Shown: positions 44,456-54,015, counted from the first letter of the stretch. The stretch: 56,099 nt of DNA from Akkermansiaceae bacterium (GCA_023261045.1 JALRJZ010000002.1:1-56099), one strand, 5' to 3'. Program-made: numbers and translations. Notes: generated by a model not told the origin, from the letters alone.

Positions 44456-46408
44456 ATGCCGTATAGAAGACTCCTATCTCTTAGTTTTCTGATCCTTCTT
44501 TTTCCCTGCCAGGGGAAGTGGGCGATCGAGGAAATGATTTCTACCAAGGGGGGCAAAGTGACGTATCATGGTCTTCCCATTCCTGATGACTTGCGCAATC
44601 CATGGCCTGCGGACTTAGAAGCAGAGTTTCAAGAACGGGCGCACCGTGTGCTTATGCTTCAAGTCAAAGATTCCACTCCAAAGGGCAATACCTATTTCGA
44701 GAATGAGAAGCGGACCTATGGCCAAGCCATGGCGCATGTGCTTGCCGGTCAGCGTGAGAAAGGCTTGGAGGTTCTCGAGCAGCAGGATCATCAGCACGAA
44801 ATTTGGCATCGTGAGACCGATGGGATTGATTACTACGCCTGCTTCACGCTCAAGCACCAGATGCGAAAATACTTTTACTTTGGAGACCTTTTGGCTCCTT
44901 CCTACAAGCGCCAGATGTTTACGGGAGCGCAGAAGTGGACAAAGACTGATCCCTTAAACAAACCGCATTATGCCTTTGCGCAAAAGCCGGGCTGGGGTCC
45001 AGATGCTAAGAACTCGTGGGTCGATGTTCGCTCGACAGAGAACCTCTATCTGATGCGAGTGAGCTCAGTTTATCTGATGGCCGAAGAGACCAACAATAAA
45101 GACACAACAAATCTCTATAAAAAGCATCTTTTGAACTATGCCAAAACACTTTACCGGGTGGGCATTGGGGAATGGGACTCCGAGAACTATCACGGGCATT
45201 CAGTTGCTCCACTCCTCAACCTCTATGACTTCGCCAAAGATCGAGAGGTGAAGGCAGCGGCAAAAGCTTGTTTAGATTTCTTCGCGGCAGCTGGCGCGGT
45301 AAAATATTATCGCGGCGGGTTTAATGGCCCAACAAAGAGAGATTACAACCATGCTCAACCCTTTGGGGGAAGTGCAGCGAACTTATTATGGATGTGGTTT
45401 GGTGATCACCCGAGTGGAAAGCAGAATCAATGGGAGGCGGATGAGGTGCATCAAATCACGAGTTCTTATCGGCCACCAATGGCCGTGGTCCAACTTGCTC
45501 GTAAGAAGTTTCAACGCCCAGTAGAGATTTTTGCCGCTAAGCCGAGCTATTCGGCAACGACTTCTTTCCAGTTTGAAAGCGTTCCCGAATATGCCGAGAC
45601 TCAGTATCTGGCCCACCACTATCAAATGGGTTCCTTGACCGGTGGAACCTCCACCGATGGGGGCGACGTCAATGGTTTTAAAATCCTCGCCTATGACCAA
45701 GAGCAAGGTGCAGTTGCCCTCCATGCGGCTCCAAGCTTGCATGCGGGTTACGTGGGCTCGCCGATGTATCAAAAAGGAGCCATTGCGTTTCCCAACCGAG
45801 TGGCTCAGCAGGAAAATCTCGTGCTGTGGCTCGCAAAATCTGGAAAGGCTCCGTGGCGTTGGGTCGTTCCCGAGAAGGTAAAGGTCAGTGAAAAAAGAGG
45901 AGTGACCTTCCTTCGATGCGACCGGACTTGGGTTGCCATTCAGGGATTAGGAATCGAAGTCTTTCGAAGAGAGGGGCCTGTGAATCAGGAGGTCCAAGAT
46001 CTCCGTGAAAAGCGCTTTCCGGAGCATCAGGTTTTAGTTTCCCAAGGGACTGGCACAAACTTCTGCGGAATGGCGATTCAAACTGGGGAGAAAGAATCTC
46101 ATGGATCTTTTGAAGAGTTTCAGAAGGCGGTTCTTGCCAGTCAGTTTGATCTGAGTGAACTGGAAAAAGGGATTGTGCGGTGTCAAAGCCCTGATGGGAA
46201 ATATCTTGGTTTTCACTGGAATGATGACCCTCTCAATCTAGGTGTTTGGCGGAATGGAACCCGCCGTGATTTAAAAGACCTGGCGCTCTACGAAAGTCCG
46301 ATCATCAGTGCGGATTGGGCCAAAGGGATCTTGACGGTAGAGGCCGGAGGATCCCGCTTCCAATCTCAAGTCCATCCCGATGGCCGAGCGACTTTTCGTG
46401 CAGAATAA
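44456..46408 (+). CDS. Secreted 650-residue protein, possible polysaccharide-lyase-like toroid
   Basis: Not firmly assigned. The signal peptide is MPYRRLLSLSFLILLFPCQG. Residues about 50-330 are helical with aromatic-rich motifs (DGIDYYACFTLKHQMRKYFYFGD, STENLYLMRVSSVYLMAEET, GEWDSENYHGHSVAPLLNLYDFAKD, KRDYNHAQPFGGSAANLLWMWFG). This pattern, including W-D-S-E-N-Y-H-G-H, is reminiscent of the (alpha/alpha) toroid of heparinase/alginate-lyase-like enzymes. From about 380 the protein becomes beta-rich (YLAHHYQMGSLTGGTSTDGGDVNG, GAVALHAAPSLHAGYVG), as in the C-terminal sheet domains of those lyases. If so, N, H and Y in the first half would be catalytic. It is divergent from the ThuA/cupredoxin locus across a palindrome. 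Family membership is an inference. Confidence 0.75.
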   Translation: MPYRRLLSLSFLILLFPCQGKWAIEEMISTKGGKVTYHGLPIPDDLRNPWPADLEAEFQERAHRVLMLQVKDSTPKGNTYFENEKRTYGQAMAHVLAGQREKGLEVLEQQDHQHEIWHRETDGIDYYACFTLKHQMRKYFYFGDLLAPSYKRQMFTGAQKWTKTDPLNKPHYAFAQKPGWGPDAKNSWVDVRSTENLYLMRVSSVYLMAEETNNKDTTNLYKKHLLNYAKTLYRVGIGEWDSENYHGHSVAPLLNLYDFAKDREVKAAAKACLDFFAAAGAVKYYRGGFNGPTKRDYNHAQPFGGSAANLLWMWFGDHPSGKQNQWEADEVHQITSSYRPPMAVVQLARKKFQRPVEIFAAKPSYSATTSFQFESVPEYAETQYLAHHYQMGSLTGGTSTDGGDVNGFKILAYDQEQGAVALHAAPSLHAGYVGSPMYQKGAIAFPNRVAQQENLVLWLAKSGKAPWRWVVPEKVKVSEKRGVTFLRCDRTWVAIQGLGIEVFRREGPVNQEVQDLREKRFPEHQVLVSQGTGTNFCGMAIQTGEKESHGSFEEFQKAVLASQFDLSELEKGIVRCQSPDGKYLGFHWNDDPLNLGVWRNGTRRDLKDLALYESPIISADWAKGILTVEAGGSRFQSQVHPDGRATFRAE

Positions 46409-46459
46409 CAAGTCTTCTCTCGGGCGACTGCTGGGGGTTCTTTAAAGCAGATCTGGCGT

Positions 46460-47158
46460 TCAAAAGCTAAAGAGAAAGAACGTACTCTCACGCAGCGCCA
46501 TGATTTCTGGAAGCGAACCATCGATGCCCACCCCATCACCGGGAGTGATCTTTTCTCCCCCAATTTCTAAGGATCCCGTGATTAGCTGAAGCCAACTGCT
46601 CTGAATCTCCGCGCGAGCTTCCAGTGAGGAGCCCGTGTCGAGATGACCGTAGTGCACTGTCGCGTTAGCGCGGATTTCAATAGAGCCTTCCCGGCCATCT
46701 GGCGAGGCTACGGGAGTGAGCGCGCGACCTGCCGTGTGGCTGGGCAAATCAAAATCTTGATAGCGGGGATTCCCCCCCCTCAGGTTTGGGAGGATCCATA
46801 TTTGAAGGAGTTCAGTGGGTGTTTCAGGCGAGGGGTTAAACTCCGAGTGCTCGACCCCGCTGCCGGCAGACATATATTGAAATTCACCAGCACGGATGGT
46901 GCGGCCATTGCCCATCGAATCTTGGTGGTGGAGTTCGCCAGAAATAATGTAGGTAAAGATTTCCATCGAATGGTGGGGATGGGTTCCAAACCCTTGTCCA
47001 GGTGCAATGGTATCTTGGTTGATGACTCGCAGGGATTGGTAGCCTCGATGATCTGGGTGATCGTGGCCTGCAAAGGAAAAGGAATGGTAAGCATTGAGCC
47101 AGCCATAATTGGAATGGAAACGGTCGTCTGCTCGGCGAATTTTTAGTGGCGTCTTCAT
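46460..47158 (-). CDS. Pirin family protein
   Basis: Bicupin of the pirin (YhhW-like) family, about 232 residues, probably cytosolic; bacterial members include quercetin dioxygenases and transcription-related regulators. ATG 47158 gives the typical beginning MKTPLKIRRADDRFHSNYGWLNAYHSFSFAGHDHPDHRGYQSLRVINQD. Metal ligands are in GFGTHPHHSMEIFTYIISGELHHQDSMG (two His, a third His later) and EFQYMSAGSGVEHSEFNPS. The C-terminal half is degenerate as usual. An ORF start at 47215 would overlap the YjbR gene upstream and is rejected. It follows the YjbR gene by about 40 bases. Confidence 0.96.
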   Translation of the reverse strand: MKTPLKIRRADDRFHSNYGWLNAYHSFSFAGHDHPDHRGYQSLRVINQDTIAPGQGFGTHPHHSMEIFTYIISGELHHQDSMGNGRTIRAGEFQYMSAGSGVEHSEFNPSPETPTELLQIWILPNLRGGNPRYQDFDLPSHTAGRALTPVASPDGREGSIEIRANATVHYGHLDTGSSLEARAEIQSSWLQLITGSLEIGGEKITPGDGVGIDGSLPEIMALRESTFFLFSF

Positions 47159-47198
47159 AGGCTTAGGATGCACCAGATTGCCCGATTGACGAATGACT

Positions 47199-47564
47199 TT
47201 ATGTTGATGGTTCAATCTGCTTGCGGACCTTTACGGGAAGCCCTTGAACAACAAGGCGGTAGGAATGATTGATGAGTTCTGTAATCAGCGCAGGCGGAAG
47301 CGAATGATCGAGGCTCAGGGTATTCCAATGCTTTTTATTCATATGGTAACCAGGGATCACAGCTTCATATTGCTCTCGTAATTCCAGCGCCCAGTCAGGA
47401 TTACATTTGAGGTTCATCCGCCCTTGTTGCTCTCTGAAGCCAAGAGTAGCGAACATTTTCCCGGCGACTTTGTAGACAAGAGTCTCTGGCCCAAAGGGAG
47501 AGCTTTCAGTCACTTGCGGAAGGCTCAGGAGATGAGAACGGCAATCATCGAGGGAAAATTCCAT
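47199..47564 (-). CDS. MmcQ/YjbR family protein
   Basis: Cytosolic 121-residue protein of the YjbR/CyaY-like family, often annotated as a DNA-binding protein. The order of motifs is characteristic: DDCRSHLLSLPQVTESSPFGPETLVYKVAGKMFATLG, MNLKCNPDWALELREQYEAVIPGYHMNKKHWNTLSLDHSLP and LITELINHSYRLVVQGLP. Length is standard for a single domain. It is followed by pirin on the same strand and is divergent from the HAD phosphatase, with about 50 bases between starts. Biological role is unknown. Confidence 0.95.
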   Translation of the reverse strand: MEFSLDDCRSHLLSLPQVTESSPFGPETLVYKVAGKMFATLGFREQQGRMNLKCNPDWALELREQYEAVIPGYHMNKKHWNTLSLDHSLPPALITELINHSYRLVVQGLPVKVRKQIEPST

Positions 47565-47613
47565 TGGTAGTTTCTGACATAATCAGGCTGGCCACGCAAG
47601 ATCGGCTCTTGCC

Positions 47614-48285
47614 ATGAAGCGAGGAAAGGTCAGGCTCTTCTCAATGAGCCCGGGGGCGATTCTTTTTGACTTTGATGGTGTGATTCTTGATACCGAATGG
47701 CCGATCTATGAAAGTATGCTCGAGGTTTTTCGCGAGAATGGCCACGAATTACCCCTTGAAGAATACGTCAAATGCATCGGTTCTGACTTTAATACGTGGT
47801 CTCCTGAAAAGATGTTAGAAGAGCTCACAGGAAAGAGCTTTGACTGGGATGAAATCTGGGTGCGTCGAAATCAATGGATTCGTTCCGAGATTGAGAAGCT
47901 CGATGCGATGCCGGGAGTGCGGGAGACTCTAAAGCGTTGCCAGGAGCGCTCGATTCCTTGCGGGGTGGTCTCGAGTTCCACCCAAGACTGGGTTGTCGGG
48001 TGGTTACAGAAGTTGGGGCTCGATTGCTGTTTTGATGAGATCGTGACTCGTGGGGATGCAGCCCGTATCAAACCGGCACCTGACCTCTATCTTGAAGGGG
48101 TAAAGCGGATGAAATTACCGGCCGCAGACTGTCTCGTTATCGAAGACTCGATGAATGGAATGCTCTCGGCCCATGCGGCTGGGTGCCCAGTGGTAGCCAT
48201 TCCCAACCGGATCACGTCTTGTCTTGATTTTTCGCAAGCAGAGTTTCACTTCTCTTCGATGTCACAATTCTTTGAGCAGTTATGA
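47614..48285 (+). CDS. HAD superfamily sugar-phosphatase / beta-phosphoglucomutase-like
   Basis: Cytosolic haloacid-dehalogenase-family hydrolase of 223 residues (213 if ATG 47644 is used, which begins MSPGAILFDFDGV). All HAD motifs are present: I DFDGVILDTE with nucleophile Asp, II VSSST, III K in RIKPAPD, and IV VIEDSMNGMLSAHAAG. A helical C1 cap lies between motifs I and II. The closest functional types are sugar-phosphate phosphatases and beta-phosphoglucomutases; the substrate cannot be set by eye. The TGA stop overlaps the ATG of the ApbE gene (ATGA at 48282-48285), implying coupled translation. Confidence 0.95.
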   Translation: MKRGKVRLFSMSPGAILFDFDGVILDTEWPIYESMLEVFRENGHELPLEEYVKCIGSDFNTWSPEKMLEELTGKSFDWDEIWVRRNQWIRSEIEKLDAMPGVRETLKRCQERSIPCGVVSSSTQDWVVGWLQKLGLDCCFDEIVTRGDAARIKPAPDLYLEGVKRMKLPAADCLVIEDSMNGMLSAHAAGCPVVAIPNRITSCLDFSQAEFHFSSMSQFFEQL

Positions 48286-49289
48286 AGCAGTTGCTTTGGA
48301 TTGTCCTTCTAGGATTCACTTCTTTGCTCATTTCTTGTCAGGAAAAAAATGAGAAGGAGGAGCAAATCCCGTTGGTGCGGATTGAGACTCAGCGTCCTCT
48401 CATGGGCACTTTATTTCGCATCGTGACCTACGCTCGAGATCCTCAACAGGGAAGAAAAGTCATGGAAGAAGCGCTCGATTTGGCCCAAGATTTTGGAGAT
48501 CGAGCCACGGATTATAACCCTGATTCTGAGTTAAACCAACTCTGCGCGGCTCCTGTCGGTCAACCGATCAAAGTCAATCAAGAGCTCTTCGATGTCTTAG
48601 AGCTGAGTGTCGAGCTCGCGCAGCAAACTGGAGGGGTTTTTGATCCGACATTAGGCCCTCTCACTCACTTGTGGAGAACGATGAGAAGGACGGGAGAAAA
48701 ACCAACTCCGGAAGACTTGGCATCGGCTCGCTCTCGTTGTGGAGTTCACTTGTTGAAGTTGGATCGCGAAGCACGAACCGTGGCGGTGCTTCAGGAGAAA
48801 ATGCAGCTCGATCTTGGAGGAATTGCCAAAGGGTTTGCTGCAGATTTGATTTTCGATTACCTCGACAAGGAAGGATATTCACGAACGTTAGTCGCTGCTG
48901 CGGGTGATATCCGCGTGGGAGATTCTCCTCCAGAAAAAGAGGGTTGGACCATCGGATTGAGAACTTTTCATCTCACACCAACGCCCACCATCAATTTGAC
49001 CCATTGCGCGGTTTCTACTTCAGGAGATCTCTTCCAAAAAGTGATGATTGGTGAACAAACTTTTTCACACATTATTGACCCTCGAACAGGGCTCGGTCTG
49101 ACCACGAGGCGAGCGGCCTCGATCATCATGCCGCAAGCGAAATACACGGACCCTCTTGCAACCGCAGCTTGCTTAGCGGAGGATCCTCAAAGTCTCTTTG
49201 CTAAGTTTGAAGGACTTTCGATGAGGGTGCTCTATGAAAGTGACCAGAGAGCGCCAGTGGTGACAGGCCAGTTTCGTGAGCTGAAGTAG
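48282..49289 (+). CDS. apbE: FAD:protein FMN transferase (ApbE family lipoprotein)
   Basis: Periplasmic Mg2+-dependent flavin transferase, 335 residues, that attaches FMN to Thr residues of proteins such as Nqr/Rnf subunits. The signal peptide ends in a lipobox L-L-I-S-C (MKQLLWIVLLGFTSLLISC), so it is predicted to be membrane-anchored. Family motifs are LMGTLFRIVTYA, LDLAQDFGDRATDYNPDSELNQL, FDPTLGPLTHLWR, LDLGGIAKGFAADLIFDYL, AAGDIRVGD, FSHIIDPRTGLGL and DPLATAACL. It overlaps the HAD gene by four bases. The target flavoprotein is not in the window. Confidence 0.97.
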   Translation: MKQLLWIVLLGFTSLLISCQEKNEKEEQIPLVRIETQRPLMGTLFRIVTYARDPQQGRKVMEEALDLAQDFGDRATDYNPDSELNQLCAAPVGQPIKVNQELFDVLELSVELAQQTGGVFDPTLGPLTHLWRTMRRTGEKPTPEDLASARSRCGVHLLKLDREARTVAVLQEKMQLDLGGIAKGFAADLIFDYLDKEGYSRTLVAAAGDIRVGDSPPEKEGWTIGLRTFHLTPTPTINLTHCAVSTSGDLFQKVMIGEQTFSHIIDPRTGLGLTTRRAASIIMPQAKYTDPLATAACLAEDPQSLFAKFEGLSMRVLYESDQRAPVVTGQFRELK

Positions 49290-49324
49290 GTGGATTTACT
49301 CAGCGTGTCCTTGGGATTGTTCGA

Positions 49325-50770
49325 TCACTTTCGCCCCCTTTGCTTGGAGCGTTTGACATCATCGAGATCGTTGGAACGAACCTCGCGAAGTTTTTTGGCA
49401 AGGCGCGCTTTAAGTGTCCTCAGGTTTTCTTGATATGCAGGATGGCGAGCCAGATTGGTAAATTGGTGAGGGTCTGCATTCATGTCAAAGAGCTGGAGTC
49501 CCTTCTCCCCTTGAGCGCCATGTTGAATGAAGGCCCAATCTTTGGTCCGAATCAGGTAACTATTGGAATTCACGCAAAAGGCTGCGTCGCGAACGCGGTG
49601 AGAAGGATCGGCGAGCGTTTGCACAAGGCTTTCACCTTGTAAGCGATCTTGTTTGGGTAATCCACAGACTTCAGAAAGTGTCGGGTAGAGGTCGACAAGT
49701 TCGGCAAAGCTGTGGCTGACCGCGGGTTTTTGGCCAGGCACTTTGATGATAAGGGGAACTCTTGAGGATTCTTCCATGAGCCCCACTTTCATCCAGAAAT
49801 CATGCTCACACAGATGGAAGCCATGATCGGAGGTGAAGATGACGATGGTATTCTCATCGAGTCCTTCATCTTGGAGCGTCTTGAGCACTTTGCCCACTTG
49901 AGCGTCGAGGTAAGAAACTGACGCGTAGTAAGCGGCGATGCCCTTTTGCTCCTGGACCCTACTAAGGTTGAGGTTTTTACTCGTCTTATAATTGATACCC
50001 GCTTGAGGAATGTCGTCCCAATCGCCTTTGAGTTTTTTGGGCAAGACGATGTCCTTAGGGTCATAGGGTTCGTAATAACTACGGGGGGCCACGAAGGGCA
50101 CATGTGGTCGGACAAAACCTACAGCGAGGAAAAAGGGCTGGTTTTGATCTTTGTAGCGGCGGAGAAGTTCACAGGCTTTTTGAGCGGTCTTGCCATCAGA
50201 ATGGACGAGGTCATCACCATCAGCTTTGACCAGTTCGAGAGTATTGCCTCCTTTTACTGGTTTGGTTCCATCTGGGTTTTTTTCTAGTAATTCTCCGTCG
50301 CCAGGAGCCTTCCATTCTGGTCCTTGGCTATTAAAGCGTTCACTCCAAGAAGCGTCATCGTCCGTTCCGTTCGAACCTTTCTCGATGTCTCCTGGCACAC
50401 CCATGTGGAAGATTTTTGAAACCCGGGCAGCATGGTAACCATGGTTGATAAAGTGTTGAGTCCAAGTAGCACGATCGCCGATATTCTGACGCCCACTCTG
50501 ATAGCCCATCGATCCTGTCGCATGGGGGTAATAGCCCGACATGAAGGAAGCCCTCGAAGGACCGCAAACAGGGAATTGGCAATACGCGCGAGAAAAGCGA
50601 ACACCTTGAGAGGCTAATTGATCAATGTGGGGAGTTTGGCAGACTTGATTTTCGTAACAGGAAAGAGCCGTGGTGGTGAGATCATCGGAGATGATAAAGA
50701 GCACGTTTGGTTTGTTCTCTGCCTTGGCCAGAAGGCAGCAAAGCAAGAGAAGGGTCAAAAAGTGGGCCAT
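49325..50770 (-). CDS. Secreted sulfatase (iduronate-2-sulfatase-like)
   Basis: Third type I sulfatase in the window: 481 residues with signal peptide MAHFLTLLLLCCLLAKA. Metal aspartates are at 29-30 (ISDDLTTTALSCYE) and the formylglycine motif is C69-G-P-S-R73. Additional signatures are AARVSKIFHMGVPGD, FLAVGFVRPHVPFVAP, SYLDAQVGKVL, FTSDHGFHLCEHDFWMKVGLMEESSRVPLI and LFDMNADPHQFTNLA. These fit the iduronate-2-sulfatase-like subgroup better than the other two sulfatases, which suggests a different sulfate position. It lies 28 bases downstream of the large FtsX-type permease gene on the same strand, and converges on apbE. Confidence 0.95.
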   Translation of the reverse strand: MAHFLTLLLLCCLLAKAENKPNVLFIISDDLTTTALSCYENQVCQTPHIDQLASQGVRFSRAYCQFPVCGPSRASFMSGYYPHATGSMGYQSGRQNIGDRATWTQHFINHGYHAARVSKIFHMGVPGDIEKGSNGTDDDASWSERFNSQGPEWKAPGDGELLEKNPDGTKPVKGGNTLELVKADGDDLVHSDGKTAQKACELLRRYKDQNQPFFLAVGFVRPHVPFVAPRSYYEPYDPKDIVLPKKLKGDWDDIPQAGINYKTSKNLNLSRVQEQKGIAAYYASVSYLDAQVGKVLKTLQDEGLDENTIVIFTSDHGFHLCEHDFWMKVGLMEESSRVPLIIKVPGQKPAVSHSFAELVDLYPTLSEVCGLPKQDRLQGESLVQTLADPSHRVRDAAFCVNSNSYLIRTKDWAFIQHGAQGEKGLQLFDMNADPHQFTNLARHPAYQENLRTLKARLAKKLREVRSNDLDDVKRSKQRGRK

Positions 50771-50797
50771 GGTGGAGTAAGGGGTGGTGGTCGGAGG

Positions 50798-53700
50798 CTA
50801 ACGAAGAGCACGAGTGCCGATATAGTTGGCAATTAGAGCCATCAGGATGACAAGAGCAACCATCCAGACAAGGTCGAGAGCTCCAATCGTCCCGCCAAGT
50901 ACTGGGATGATTGCAATGAGTGATGCAGCGAAGCCTAAGCCAAGACCCCAGATGATCATGGAACGAACTTCATGTTTGACGATGTTTTCACGAAGGCTTT
51001 TTGAAATCCCAAGTTTTTCTAAGATTTCGAATTCTGGTTTTCTTTCAATGAGATTGCGTGCAGTGACAACCCCCACTCCCACACTTCCGAGAATCATCCC
51101 AAGTCCTCCGAGCACATTAAAGATCGTGATATAGGTGTTTTCGACTTCGTGGAACGCCGCAAGACGATCTCTCGTCGAGGTGACCTTTCCGCCGAGATCT
51201 GCCGTGGCCTTTTGCAAATCAGCTTGTGCGTCGGGGTCTGAGCAAAGGAAGAGCTGATAACCACCGATAGAAGGGTATTTTTGGAGTAGCTTTTGCTCAT
51301 CAACAAGGAGGCTTCCCTGAAAAATGGAGTCTTTGACCACCCCTGCAATCGTCACTAAAAAGTCCTGTCCCCATTCATCTTGGTAGGTCAGACGATCTCC
51401 AACTTGCTTTTTAAGCACCCACATCAAGGTTGTTTCATCGACCAATGCTGGGAGATCTTCGCCGCTGAGCTCGGACCAATCGATGCTTGTATGAAAGCGG
51501 CCTTGCAAAAGTTCTGGATCGGTTGCGAGGAGCCGAGGTTGATTAGACGCGGTGAGATTAAAGCAGTCGACATTTTCCCCTTTGCCAATTCGAAAGGGCA
51601 CGAGATCTTTGATGCCAAGCCATTGGATCTCATTGGTCGAATCAGCAGGGCGTTGAACCGGAGAAGTCGTTTCAACCCACCAAGCAAAGCCGCCAGCACC
51701 ACTCTGTGGGTTTTGCCAATCCTGGCCTCCATTTTTTCGAAAGGAAGCGACAGAAAGCACGAGGAACACCCCCGAGGCTAAGATGCCTACAACGGTCAGG
51801 CTGCGAGAGGCTCGGCGACTCAGATTGACGCGAGCAAGAGATTGGCTCGTCAGTGAATCAAGAGCGACAATCTTGCCAAGTCGGCGCCGAAAGAATCCTA
51901 GCCCACCTAAGAGAACTCCAAAACCAATGAGAAAGAAGGATCCTTGAGGGCCTGCGTTCAACGACAGAGCAATTCCTCCTGCGATCATCAGAATTCCCAG
52001 AATGAGAAAGATCAAAGCCCATCGGCTTTGAATTCCTACTTTCTCCTCCGAGCCCGTGTTGAGTCGAATACTGGCGCTTTTCTTGGCTTCGTTACGGGTT
52101 GTGAGCCAAACGGCGATGAGACATCCTTCGACCATCCAGAGAATCCCCCAACCTAAGGTGCTTCCCTTGAGATAGAATTCAAAAGCACTTCCTTCTTCTC
52201 CCCAGATCGAACTAATGACCTTGAGAACAAGGGAGGAGAATCCCATGGCAAGAAGAGCTCCGAGAATGGCTCCTCCAAGCACAACGAAAAATGCTTCCCC
52301 GGTGCGCCAATACATGACTTTTTTTGCCGCAACACCCACGGCACTCAGAAGAGCTCCTTCTTGAGTTCTTTGTTCGACATTGAATTTAAAAAGCATGGCC
52401 ACCAGGGCAATGGCTGAAAGGATCAGGAAAAAACTCATGCTCAAAAAGAGCATGGAAAAGTCGACAGGGGACTTTGCTGCTTGTTGCGCTTTCTCTGAAA
52501 AGTCCTGCAGATGCATCCCGGCAAGGCCAGGGTTAAGAACCGCTCGGACTTCTTGATAGACGGTGTCTTGGTGCCCTCTAGGAATACGAATTCCTGTGGC
52601 TTGCCCCCAGCGATTGCTCCAGAGATTTGCGCCAGTCTCGTAAGAGACAAATGCTTTGGGAGTCCCTTTATAGCTTTCCCAGTAGGCATCGTCTTGATCG
52701 CGAATTCGGGTCAGATCAAGCGGAAGGCCCGGCTCCCAATCTCGAGCGCTTTCAACATCAGCCACCCCTGGGAAGTCCGGCATCCAGCGTTGATCAGCGG
52801 CAGGTCCCTCCATGGGGATGATTGCTTTGACCGTGAAGTCACTTCTCTTTTCGACCAGTTTTGATCCTGCCTCGACGACAAAATAATCCATGGTCAGTTC
52901 GTCTCCAACCTGCGCTCGAAGGTCTTGCGCAAGCCATTCATTGATGACCACCTCATCGCTTTTGAGGGAGATAGGAATAAACCGAGAAGACTCTCCACTC
53001 ACAGCCGTGACCATGGAGTAGGGGGTCTGGGAATACTCCGTTGCAAGGGTGTTAACGAGATAGGTGAGGACGGGCTCGCCTGAGATTTTTTCGGCGATTT
53101 GTGGTGCGATAAAAATTCGTGAGGAACGGACTTCGACACCTTCAGGGACCTCCACAATCGAGATCCCGTAATCTTCCAGAGTGAGTTTGCTGGCATCAAA
53201 TGGGGTCGTCTTATCGAGGAGGAGAAGATTGGCTTGGTGTTCTAAGTCGAGCACCTTTTGGAGCCGTTCGAGCGAGACAAATACCGAAGAGGGAGCGACT
53301 TGAGTTTGGGTGAGACTGAAGCGGCCAAATTCCTGATCGGTGACAATGTGTGAAATCGTGCCTCGTAGTGATGAGATGGTTTCGCTTTCGCCTGAAAGGG
53401 GAGCATCTGGAGAAAGTAGACCAGGCTTTTGTAAGCGGATGATAGCAGTGTCACCTTCTTTAAGATCGAGGGCCCGAGAGAGGTGTTCACTGATTGCGAT
53501 CTCATCGTCTTGCAGCGAAATAGCGGTTTCTTCTGGCGCGAATTTCCAAAAATCGTCTCCGACACCCATAATCTGAACCTGACCTTCAGCTCGATCTCCG
53601 ACGTTGACCTGACCTTCCAAATACAGCATGGCTGCACCGCCATTGCGGATCGCGAGGTCATCCCTAAAGAATCGTTCACCTGCCGAAAAGATTTGAGCAA

Positions 53701-53869
53701 CTTGACCGGTGCGCAGAGCCGCCGAGCTTGAAAGACTCTGCTGCACGGAATCACCGGCCATCATGGCTCCAAGCAGGACCATGGCCCCAATGGCTGCTCC
53801 TGCAAACACGCCCACGTAGGAGGAGCGGTAGTGATGAATGCCTTTCCAAATAAATGAGACGCTCTTCAT
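50798..53869 (-). CDS. Large FtsX/MacB-type ABC transporter permease
   Basis: Inner-membrane protein of 1023 residues. One membrane helix lies near the N-terminus (SSYVGVFAGAAIGAMVLLGAMMAG), followed by a large periplasmic region of about 420 residues. FtsX module 1 (about 470-650) has LFLSMSFFLILSAIALVAMLFKFNVEQRTQEGALLSAVGVAAKKV. Further helices lie near 640-670, then there is a second periplasmic stretch, and FtsX module 2 is at the C-terminus (NVLGGLGMILGSVGVGVVTARNLIERKPEFEILEKLGISKSLRENIV, with a final helix pair). This resembles the LolE/MacB-like permeases that work with a separate ATPase, typically for lipoprotein or peptide export. No ATPase gene is adjacent in the window, so the partner must be encoded elsewhere. 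Confidence 0.9.
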   Translation of the reverse strand: MKSVSFIWKGIHHYRSSYVGVFAGAAIGAMVLLGAMMAGDSVQQSLSSSAALRTGQVAQIFSAGERFFRDDLAIRNGGAAMLYLEGQVNVGDRAEGQVQIMGVGDDFWKFAPEETAISLQDDEIAISEHLSRALDLKEGDTAIIRLQKPGLLSPDAPLSGESETISSLRGTISHIVTDQEFGRFSLTQTQVAPSSVFVSLERLQKVLDLEHQANLLLLDKTTPFDASKLTLEDYGISIVEVPEGVEVRSSRIFIAPQIAEKISGEPVLTYLVNTLATEYSQTPYSMVTAVSGESSRFIPISLKSDEVVINEWLAQDLRAQVGDELTMDYFVVEAGSKLVEKRSDFTVKAIIPMEGPAADQRWMPDFPGVADVESARDWEPGLPLDLTRIRDQDDAYWESYKGTPKAFVSYETGANLWSNRWGQATGIRIPRGHQDTVYQEVRAVLNPGLAGMHLQDFSEKAQQAAKSPVDFSMLFLSMSFFLILSAIALVAMLFKFNVEQRTQEGALLSAVGVAAKKVMYWRTGEAFFVVLGGAILGALLAMGFSSLVLKVISSIWGEEGSAFEFYLKGSTLGWGILWMVEGCLIAVWLTTRNEAKKSASIRLNTGSEEKVGIQSRWALIFLILGILMIAGGIALSLNAGPQGSFFLIGFGVLLGGLGFFRRRLGKIVALDSLTSQSLARVNLSRRASRSLTVVGILASGVFLVLSVASFRKNGGQDWQNPQSGAGGFAWWVETTSPVQRPADSTNEIQWLGIKDLVPFRIGKGENVDCFNLTASNQPRLLATDPELLQGRFHTSIDWSELSGEDLPALVDETTLMWVLKKQVGDRLTYQDEWGQDFLVTIAGVVKDSIFQGSLLVDEQKLLQKYPSIGGYQLFLCSDPDAQADLQKATADLGGKVTSTRDRLAAFHEVENTYITIFNVLGGLGMILGSVGVGVVTARNLIERKPEFEILEKLGISKSLRENIVKHEVRSMIIWGLGLGFAASLIAIIPVLGGTIGALDLVWMVALVILMALIANYIGTRALR

Positions 53870-53951
53870 GTGAGCCGAACTGTAGGGGCAAATGACTCAG
53901 GCGGCAATCTGTCAACTCAGGAAAGGCCGAGAAATGAAATGACGTCGCCCC

Positions 53952-53979
53952 AAAAAAGGGGAACCACTTGGTTCCCCTT
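53952..53979 (-). terminator. Rho-independent terminator after the CotH gene
   Basis: On the minus strand AAGGGGAACC and GGTTCCCCTT (plus-strand 53956-53965 and 53970-53979) form a perfect 10-bp stem with a 4-base loop, then a T6 run. It is about 35 bases past the stop codon at 54016 and before the permease gene. Confidence 0.92.
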
Positions 53980-54015
53980 GATGATTTTCCAGTGAGTCGC
54001 GCTCGGTATCGGCTT

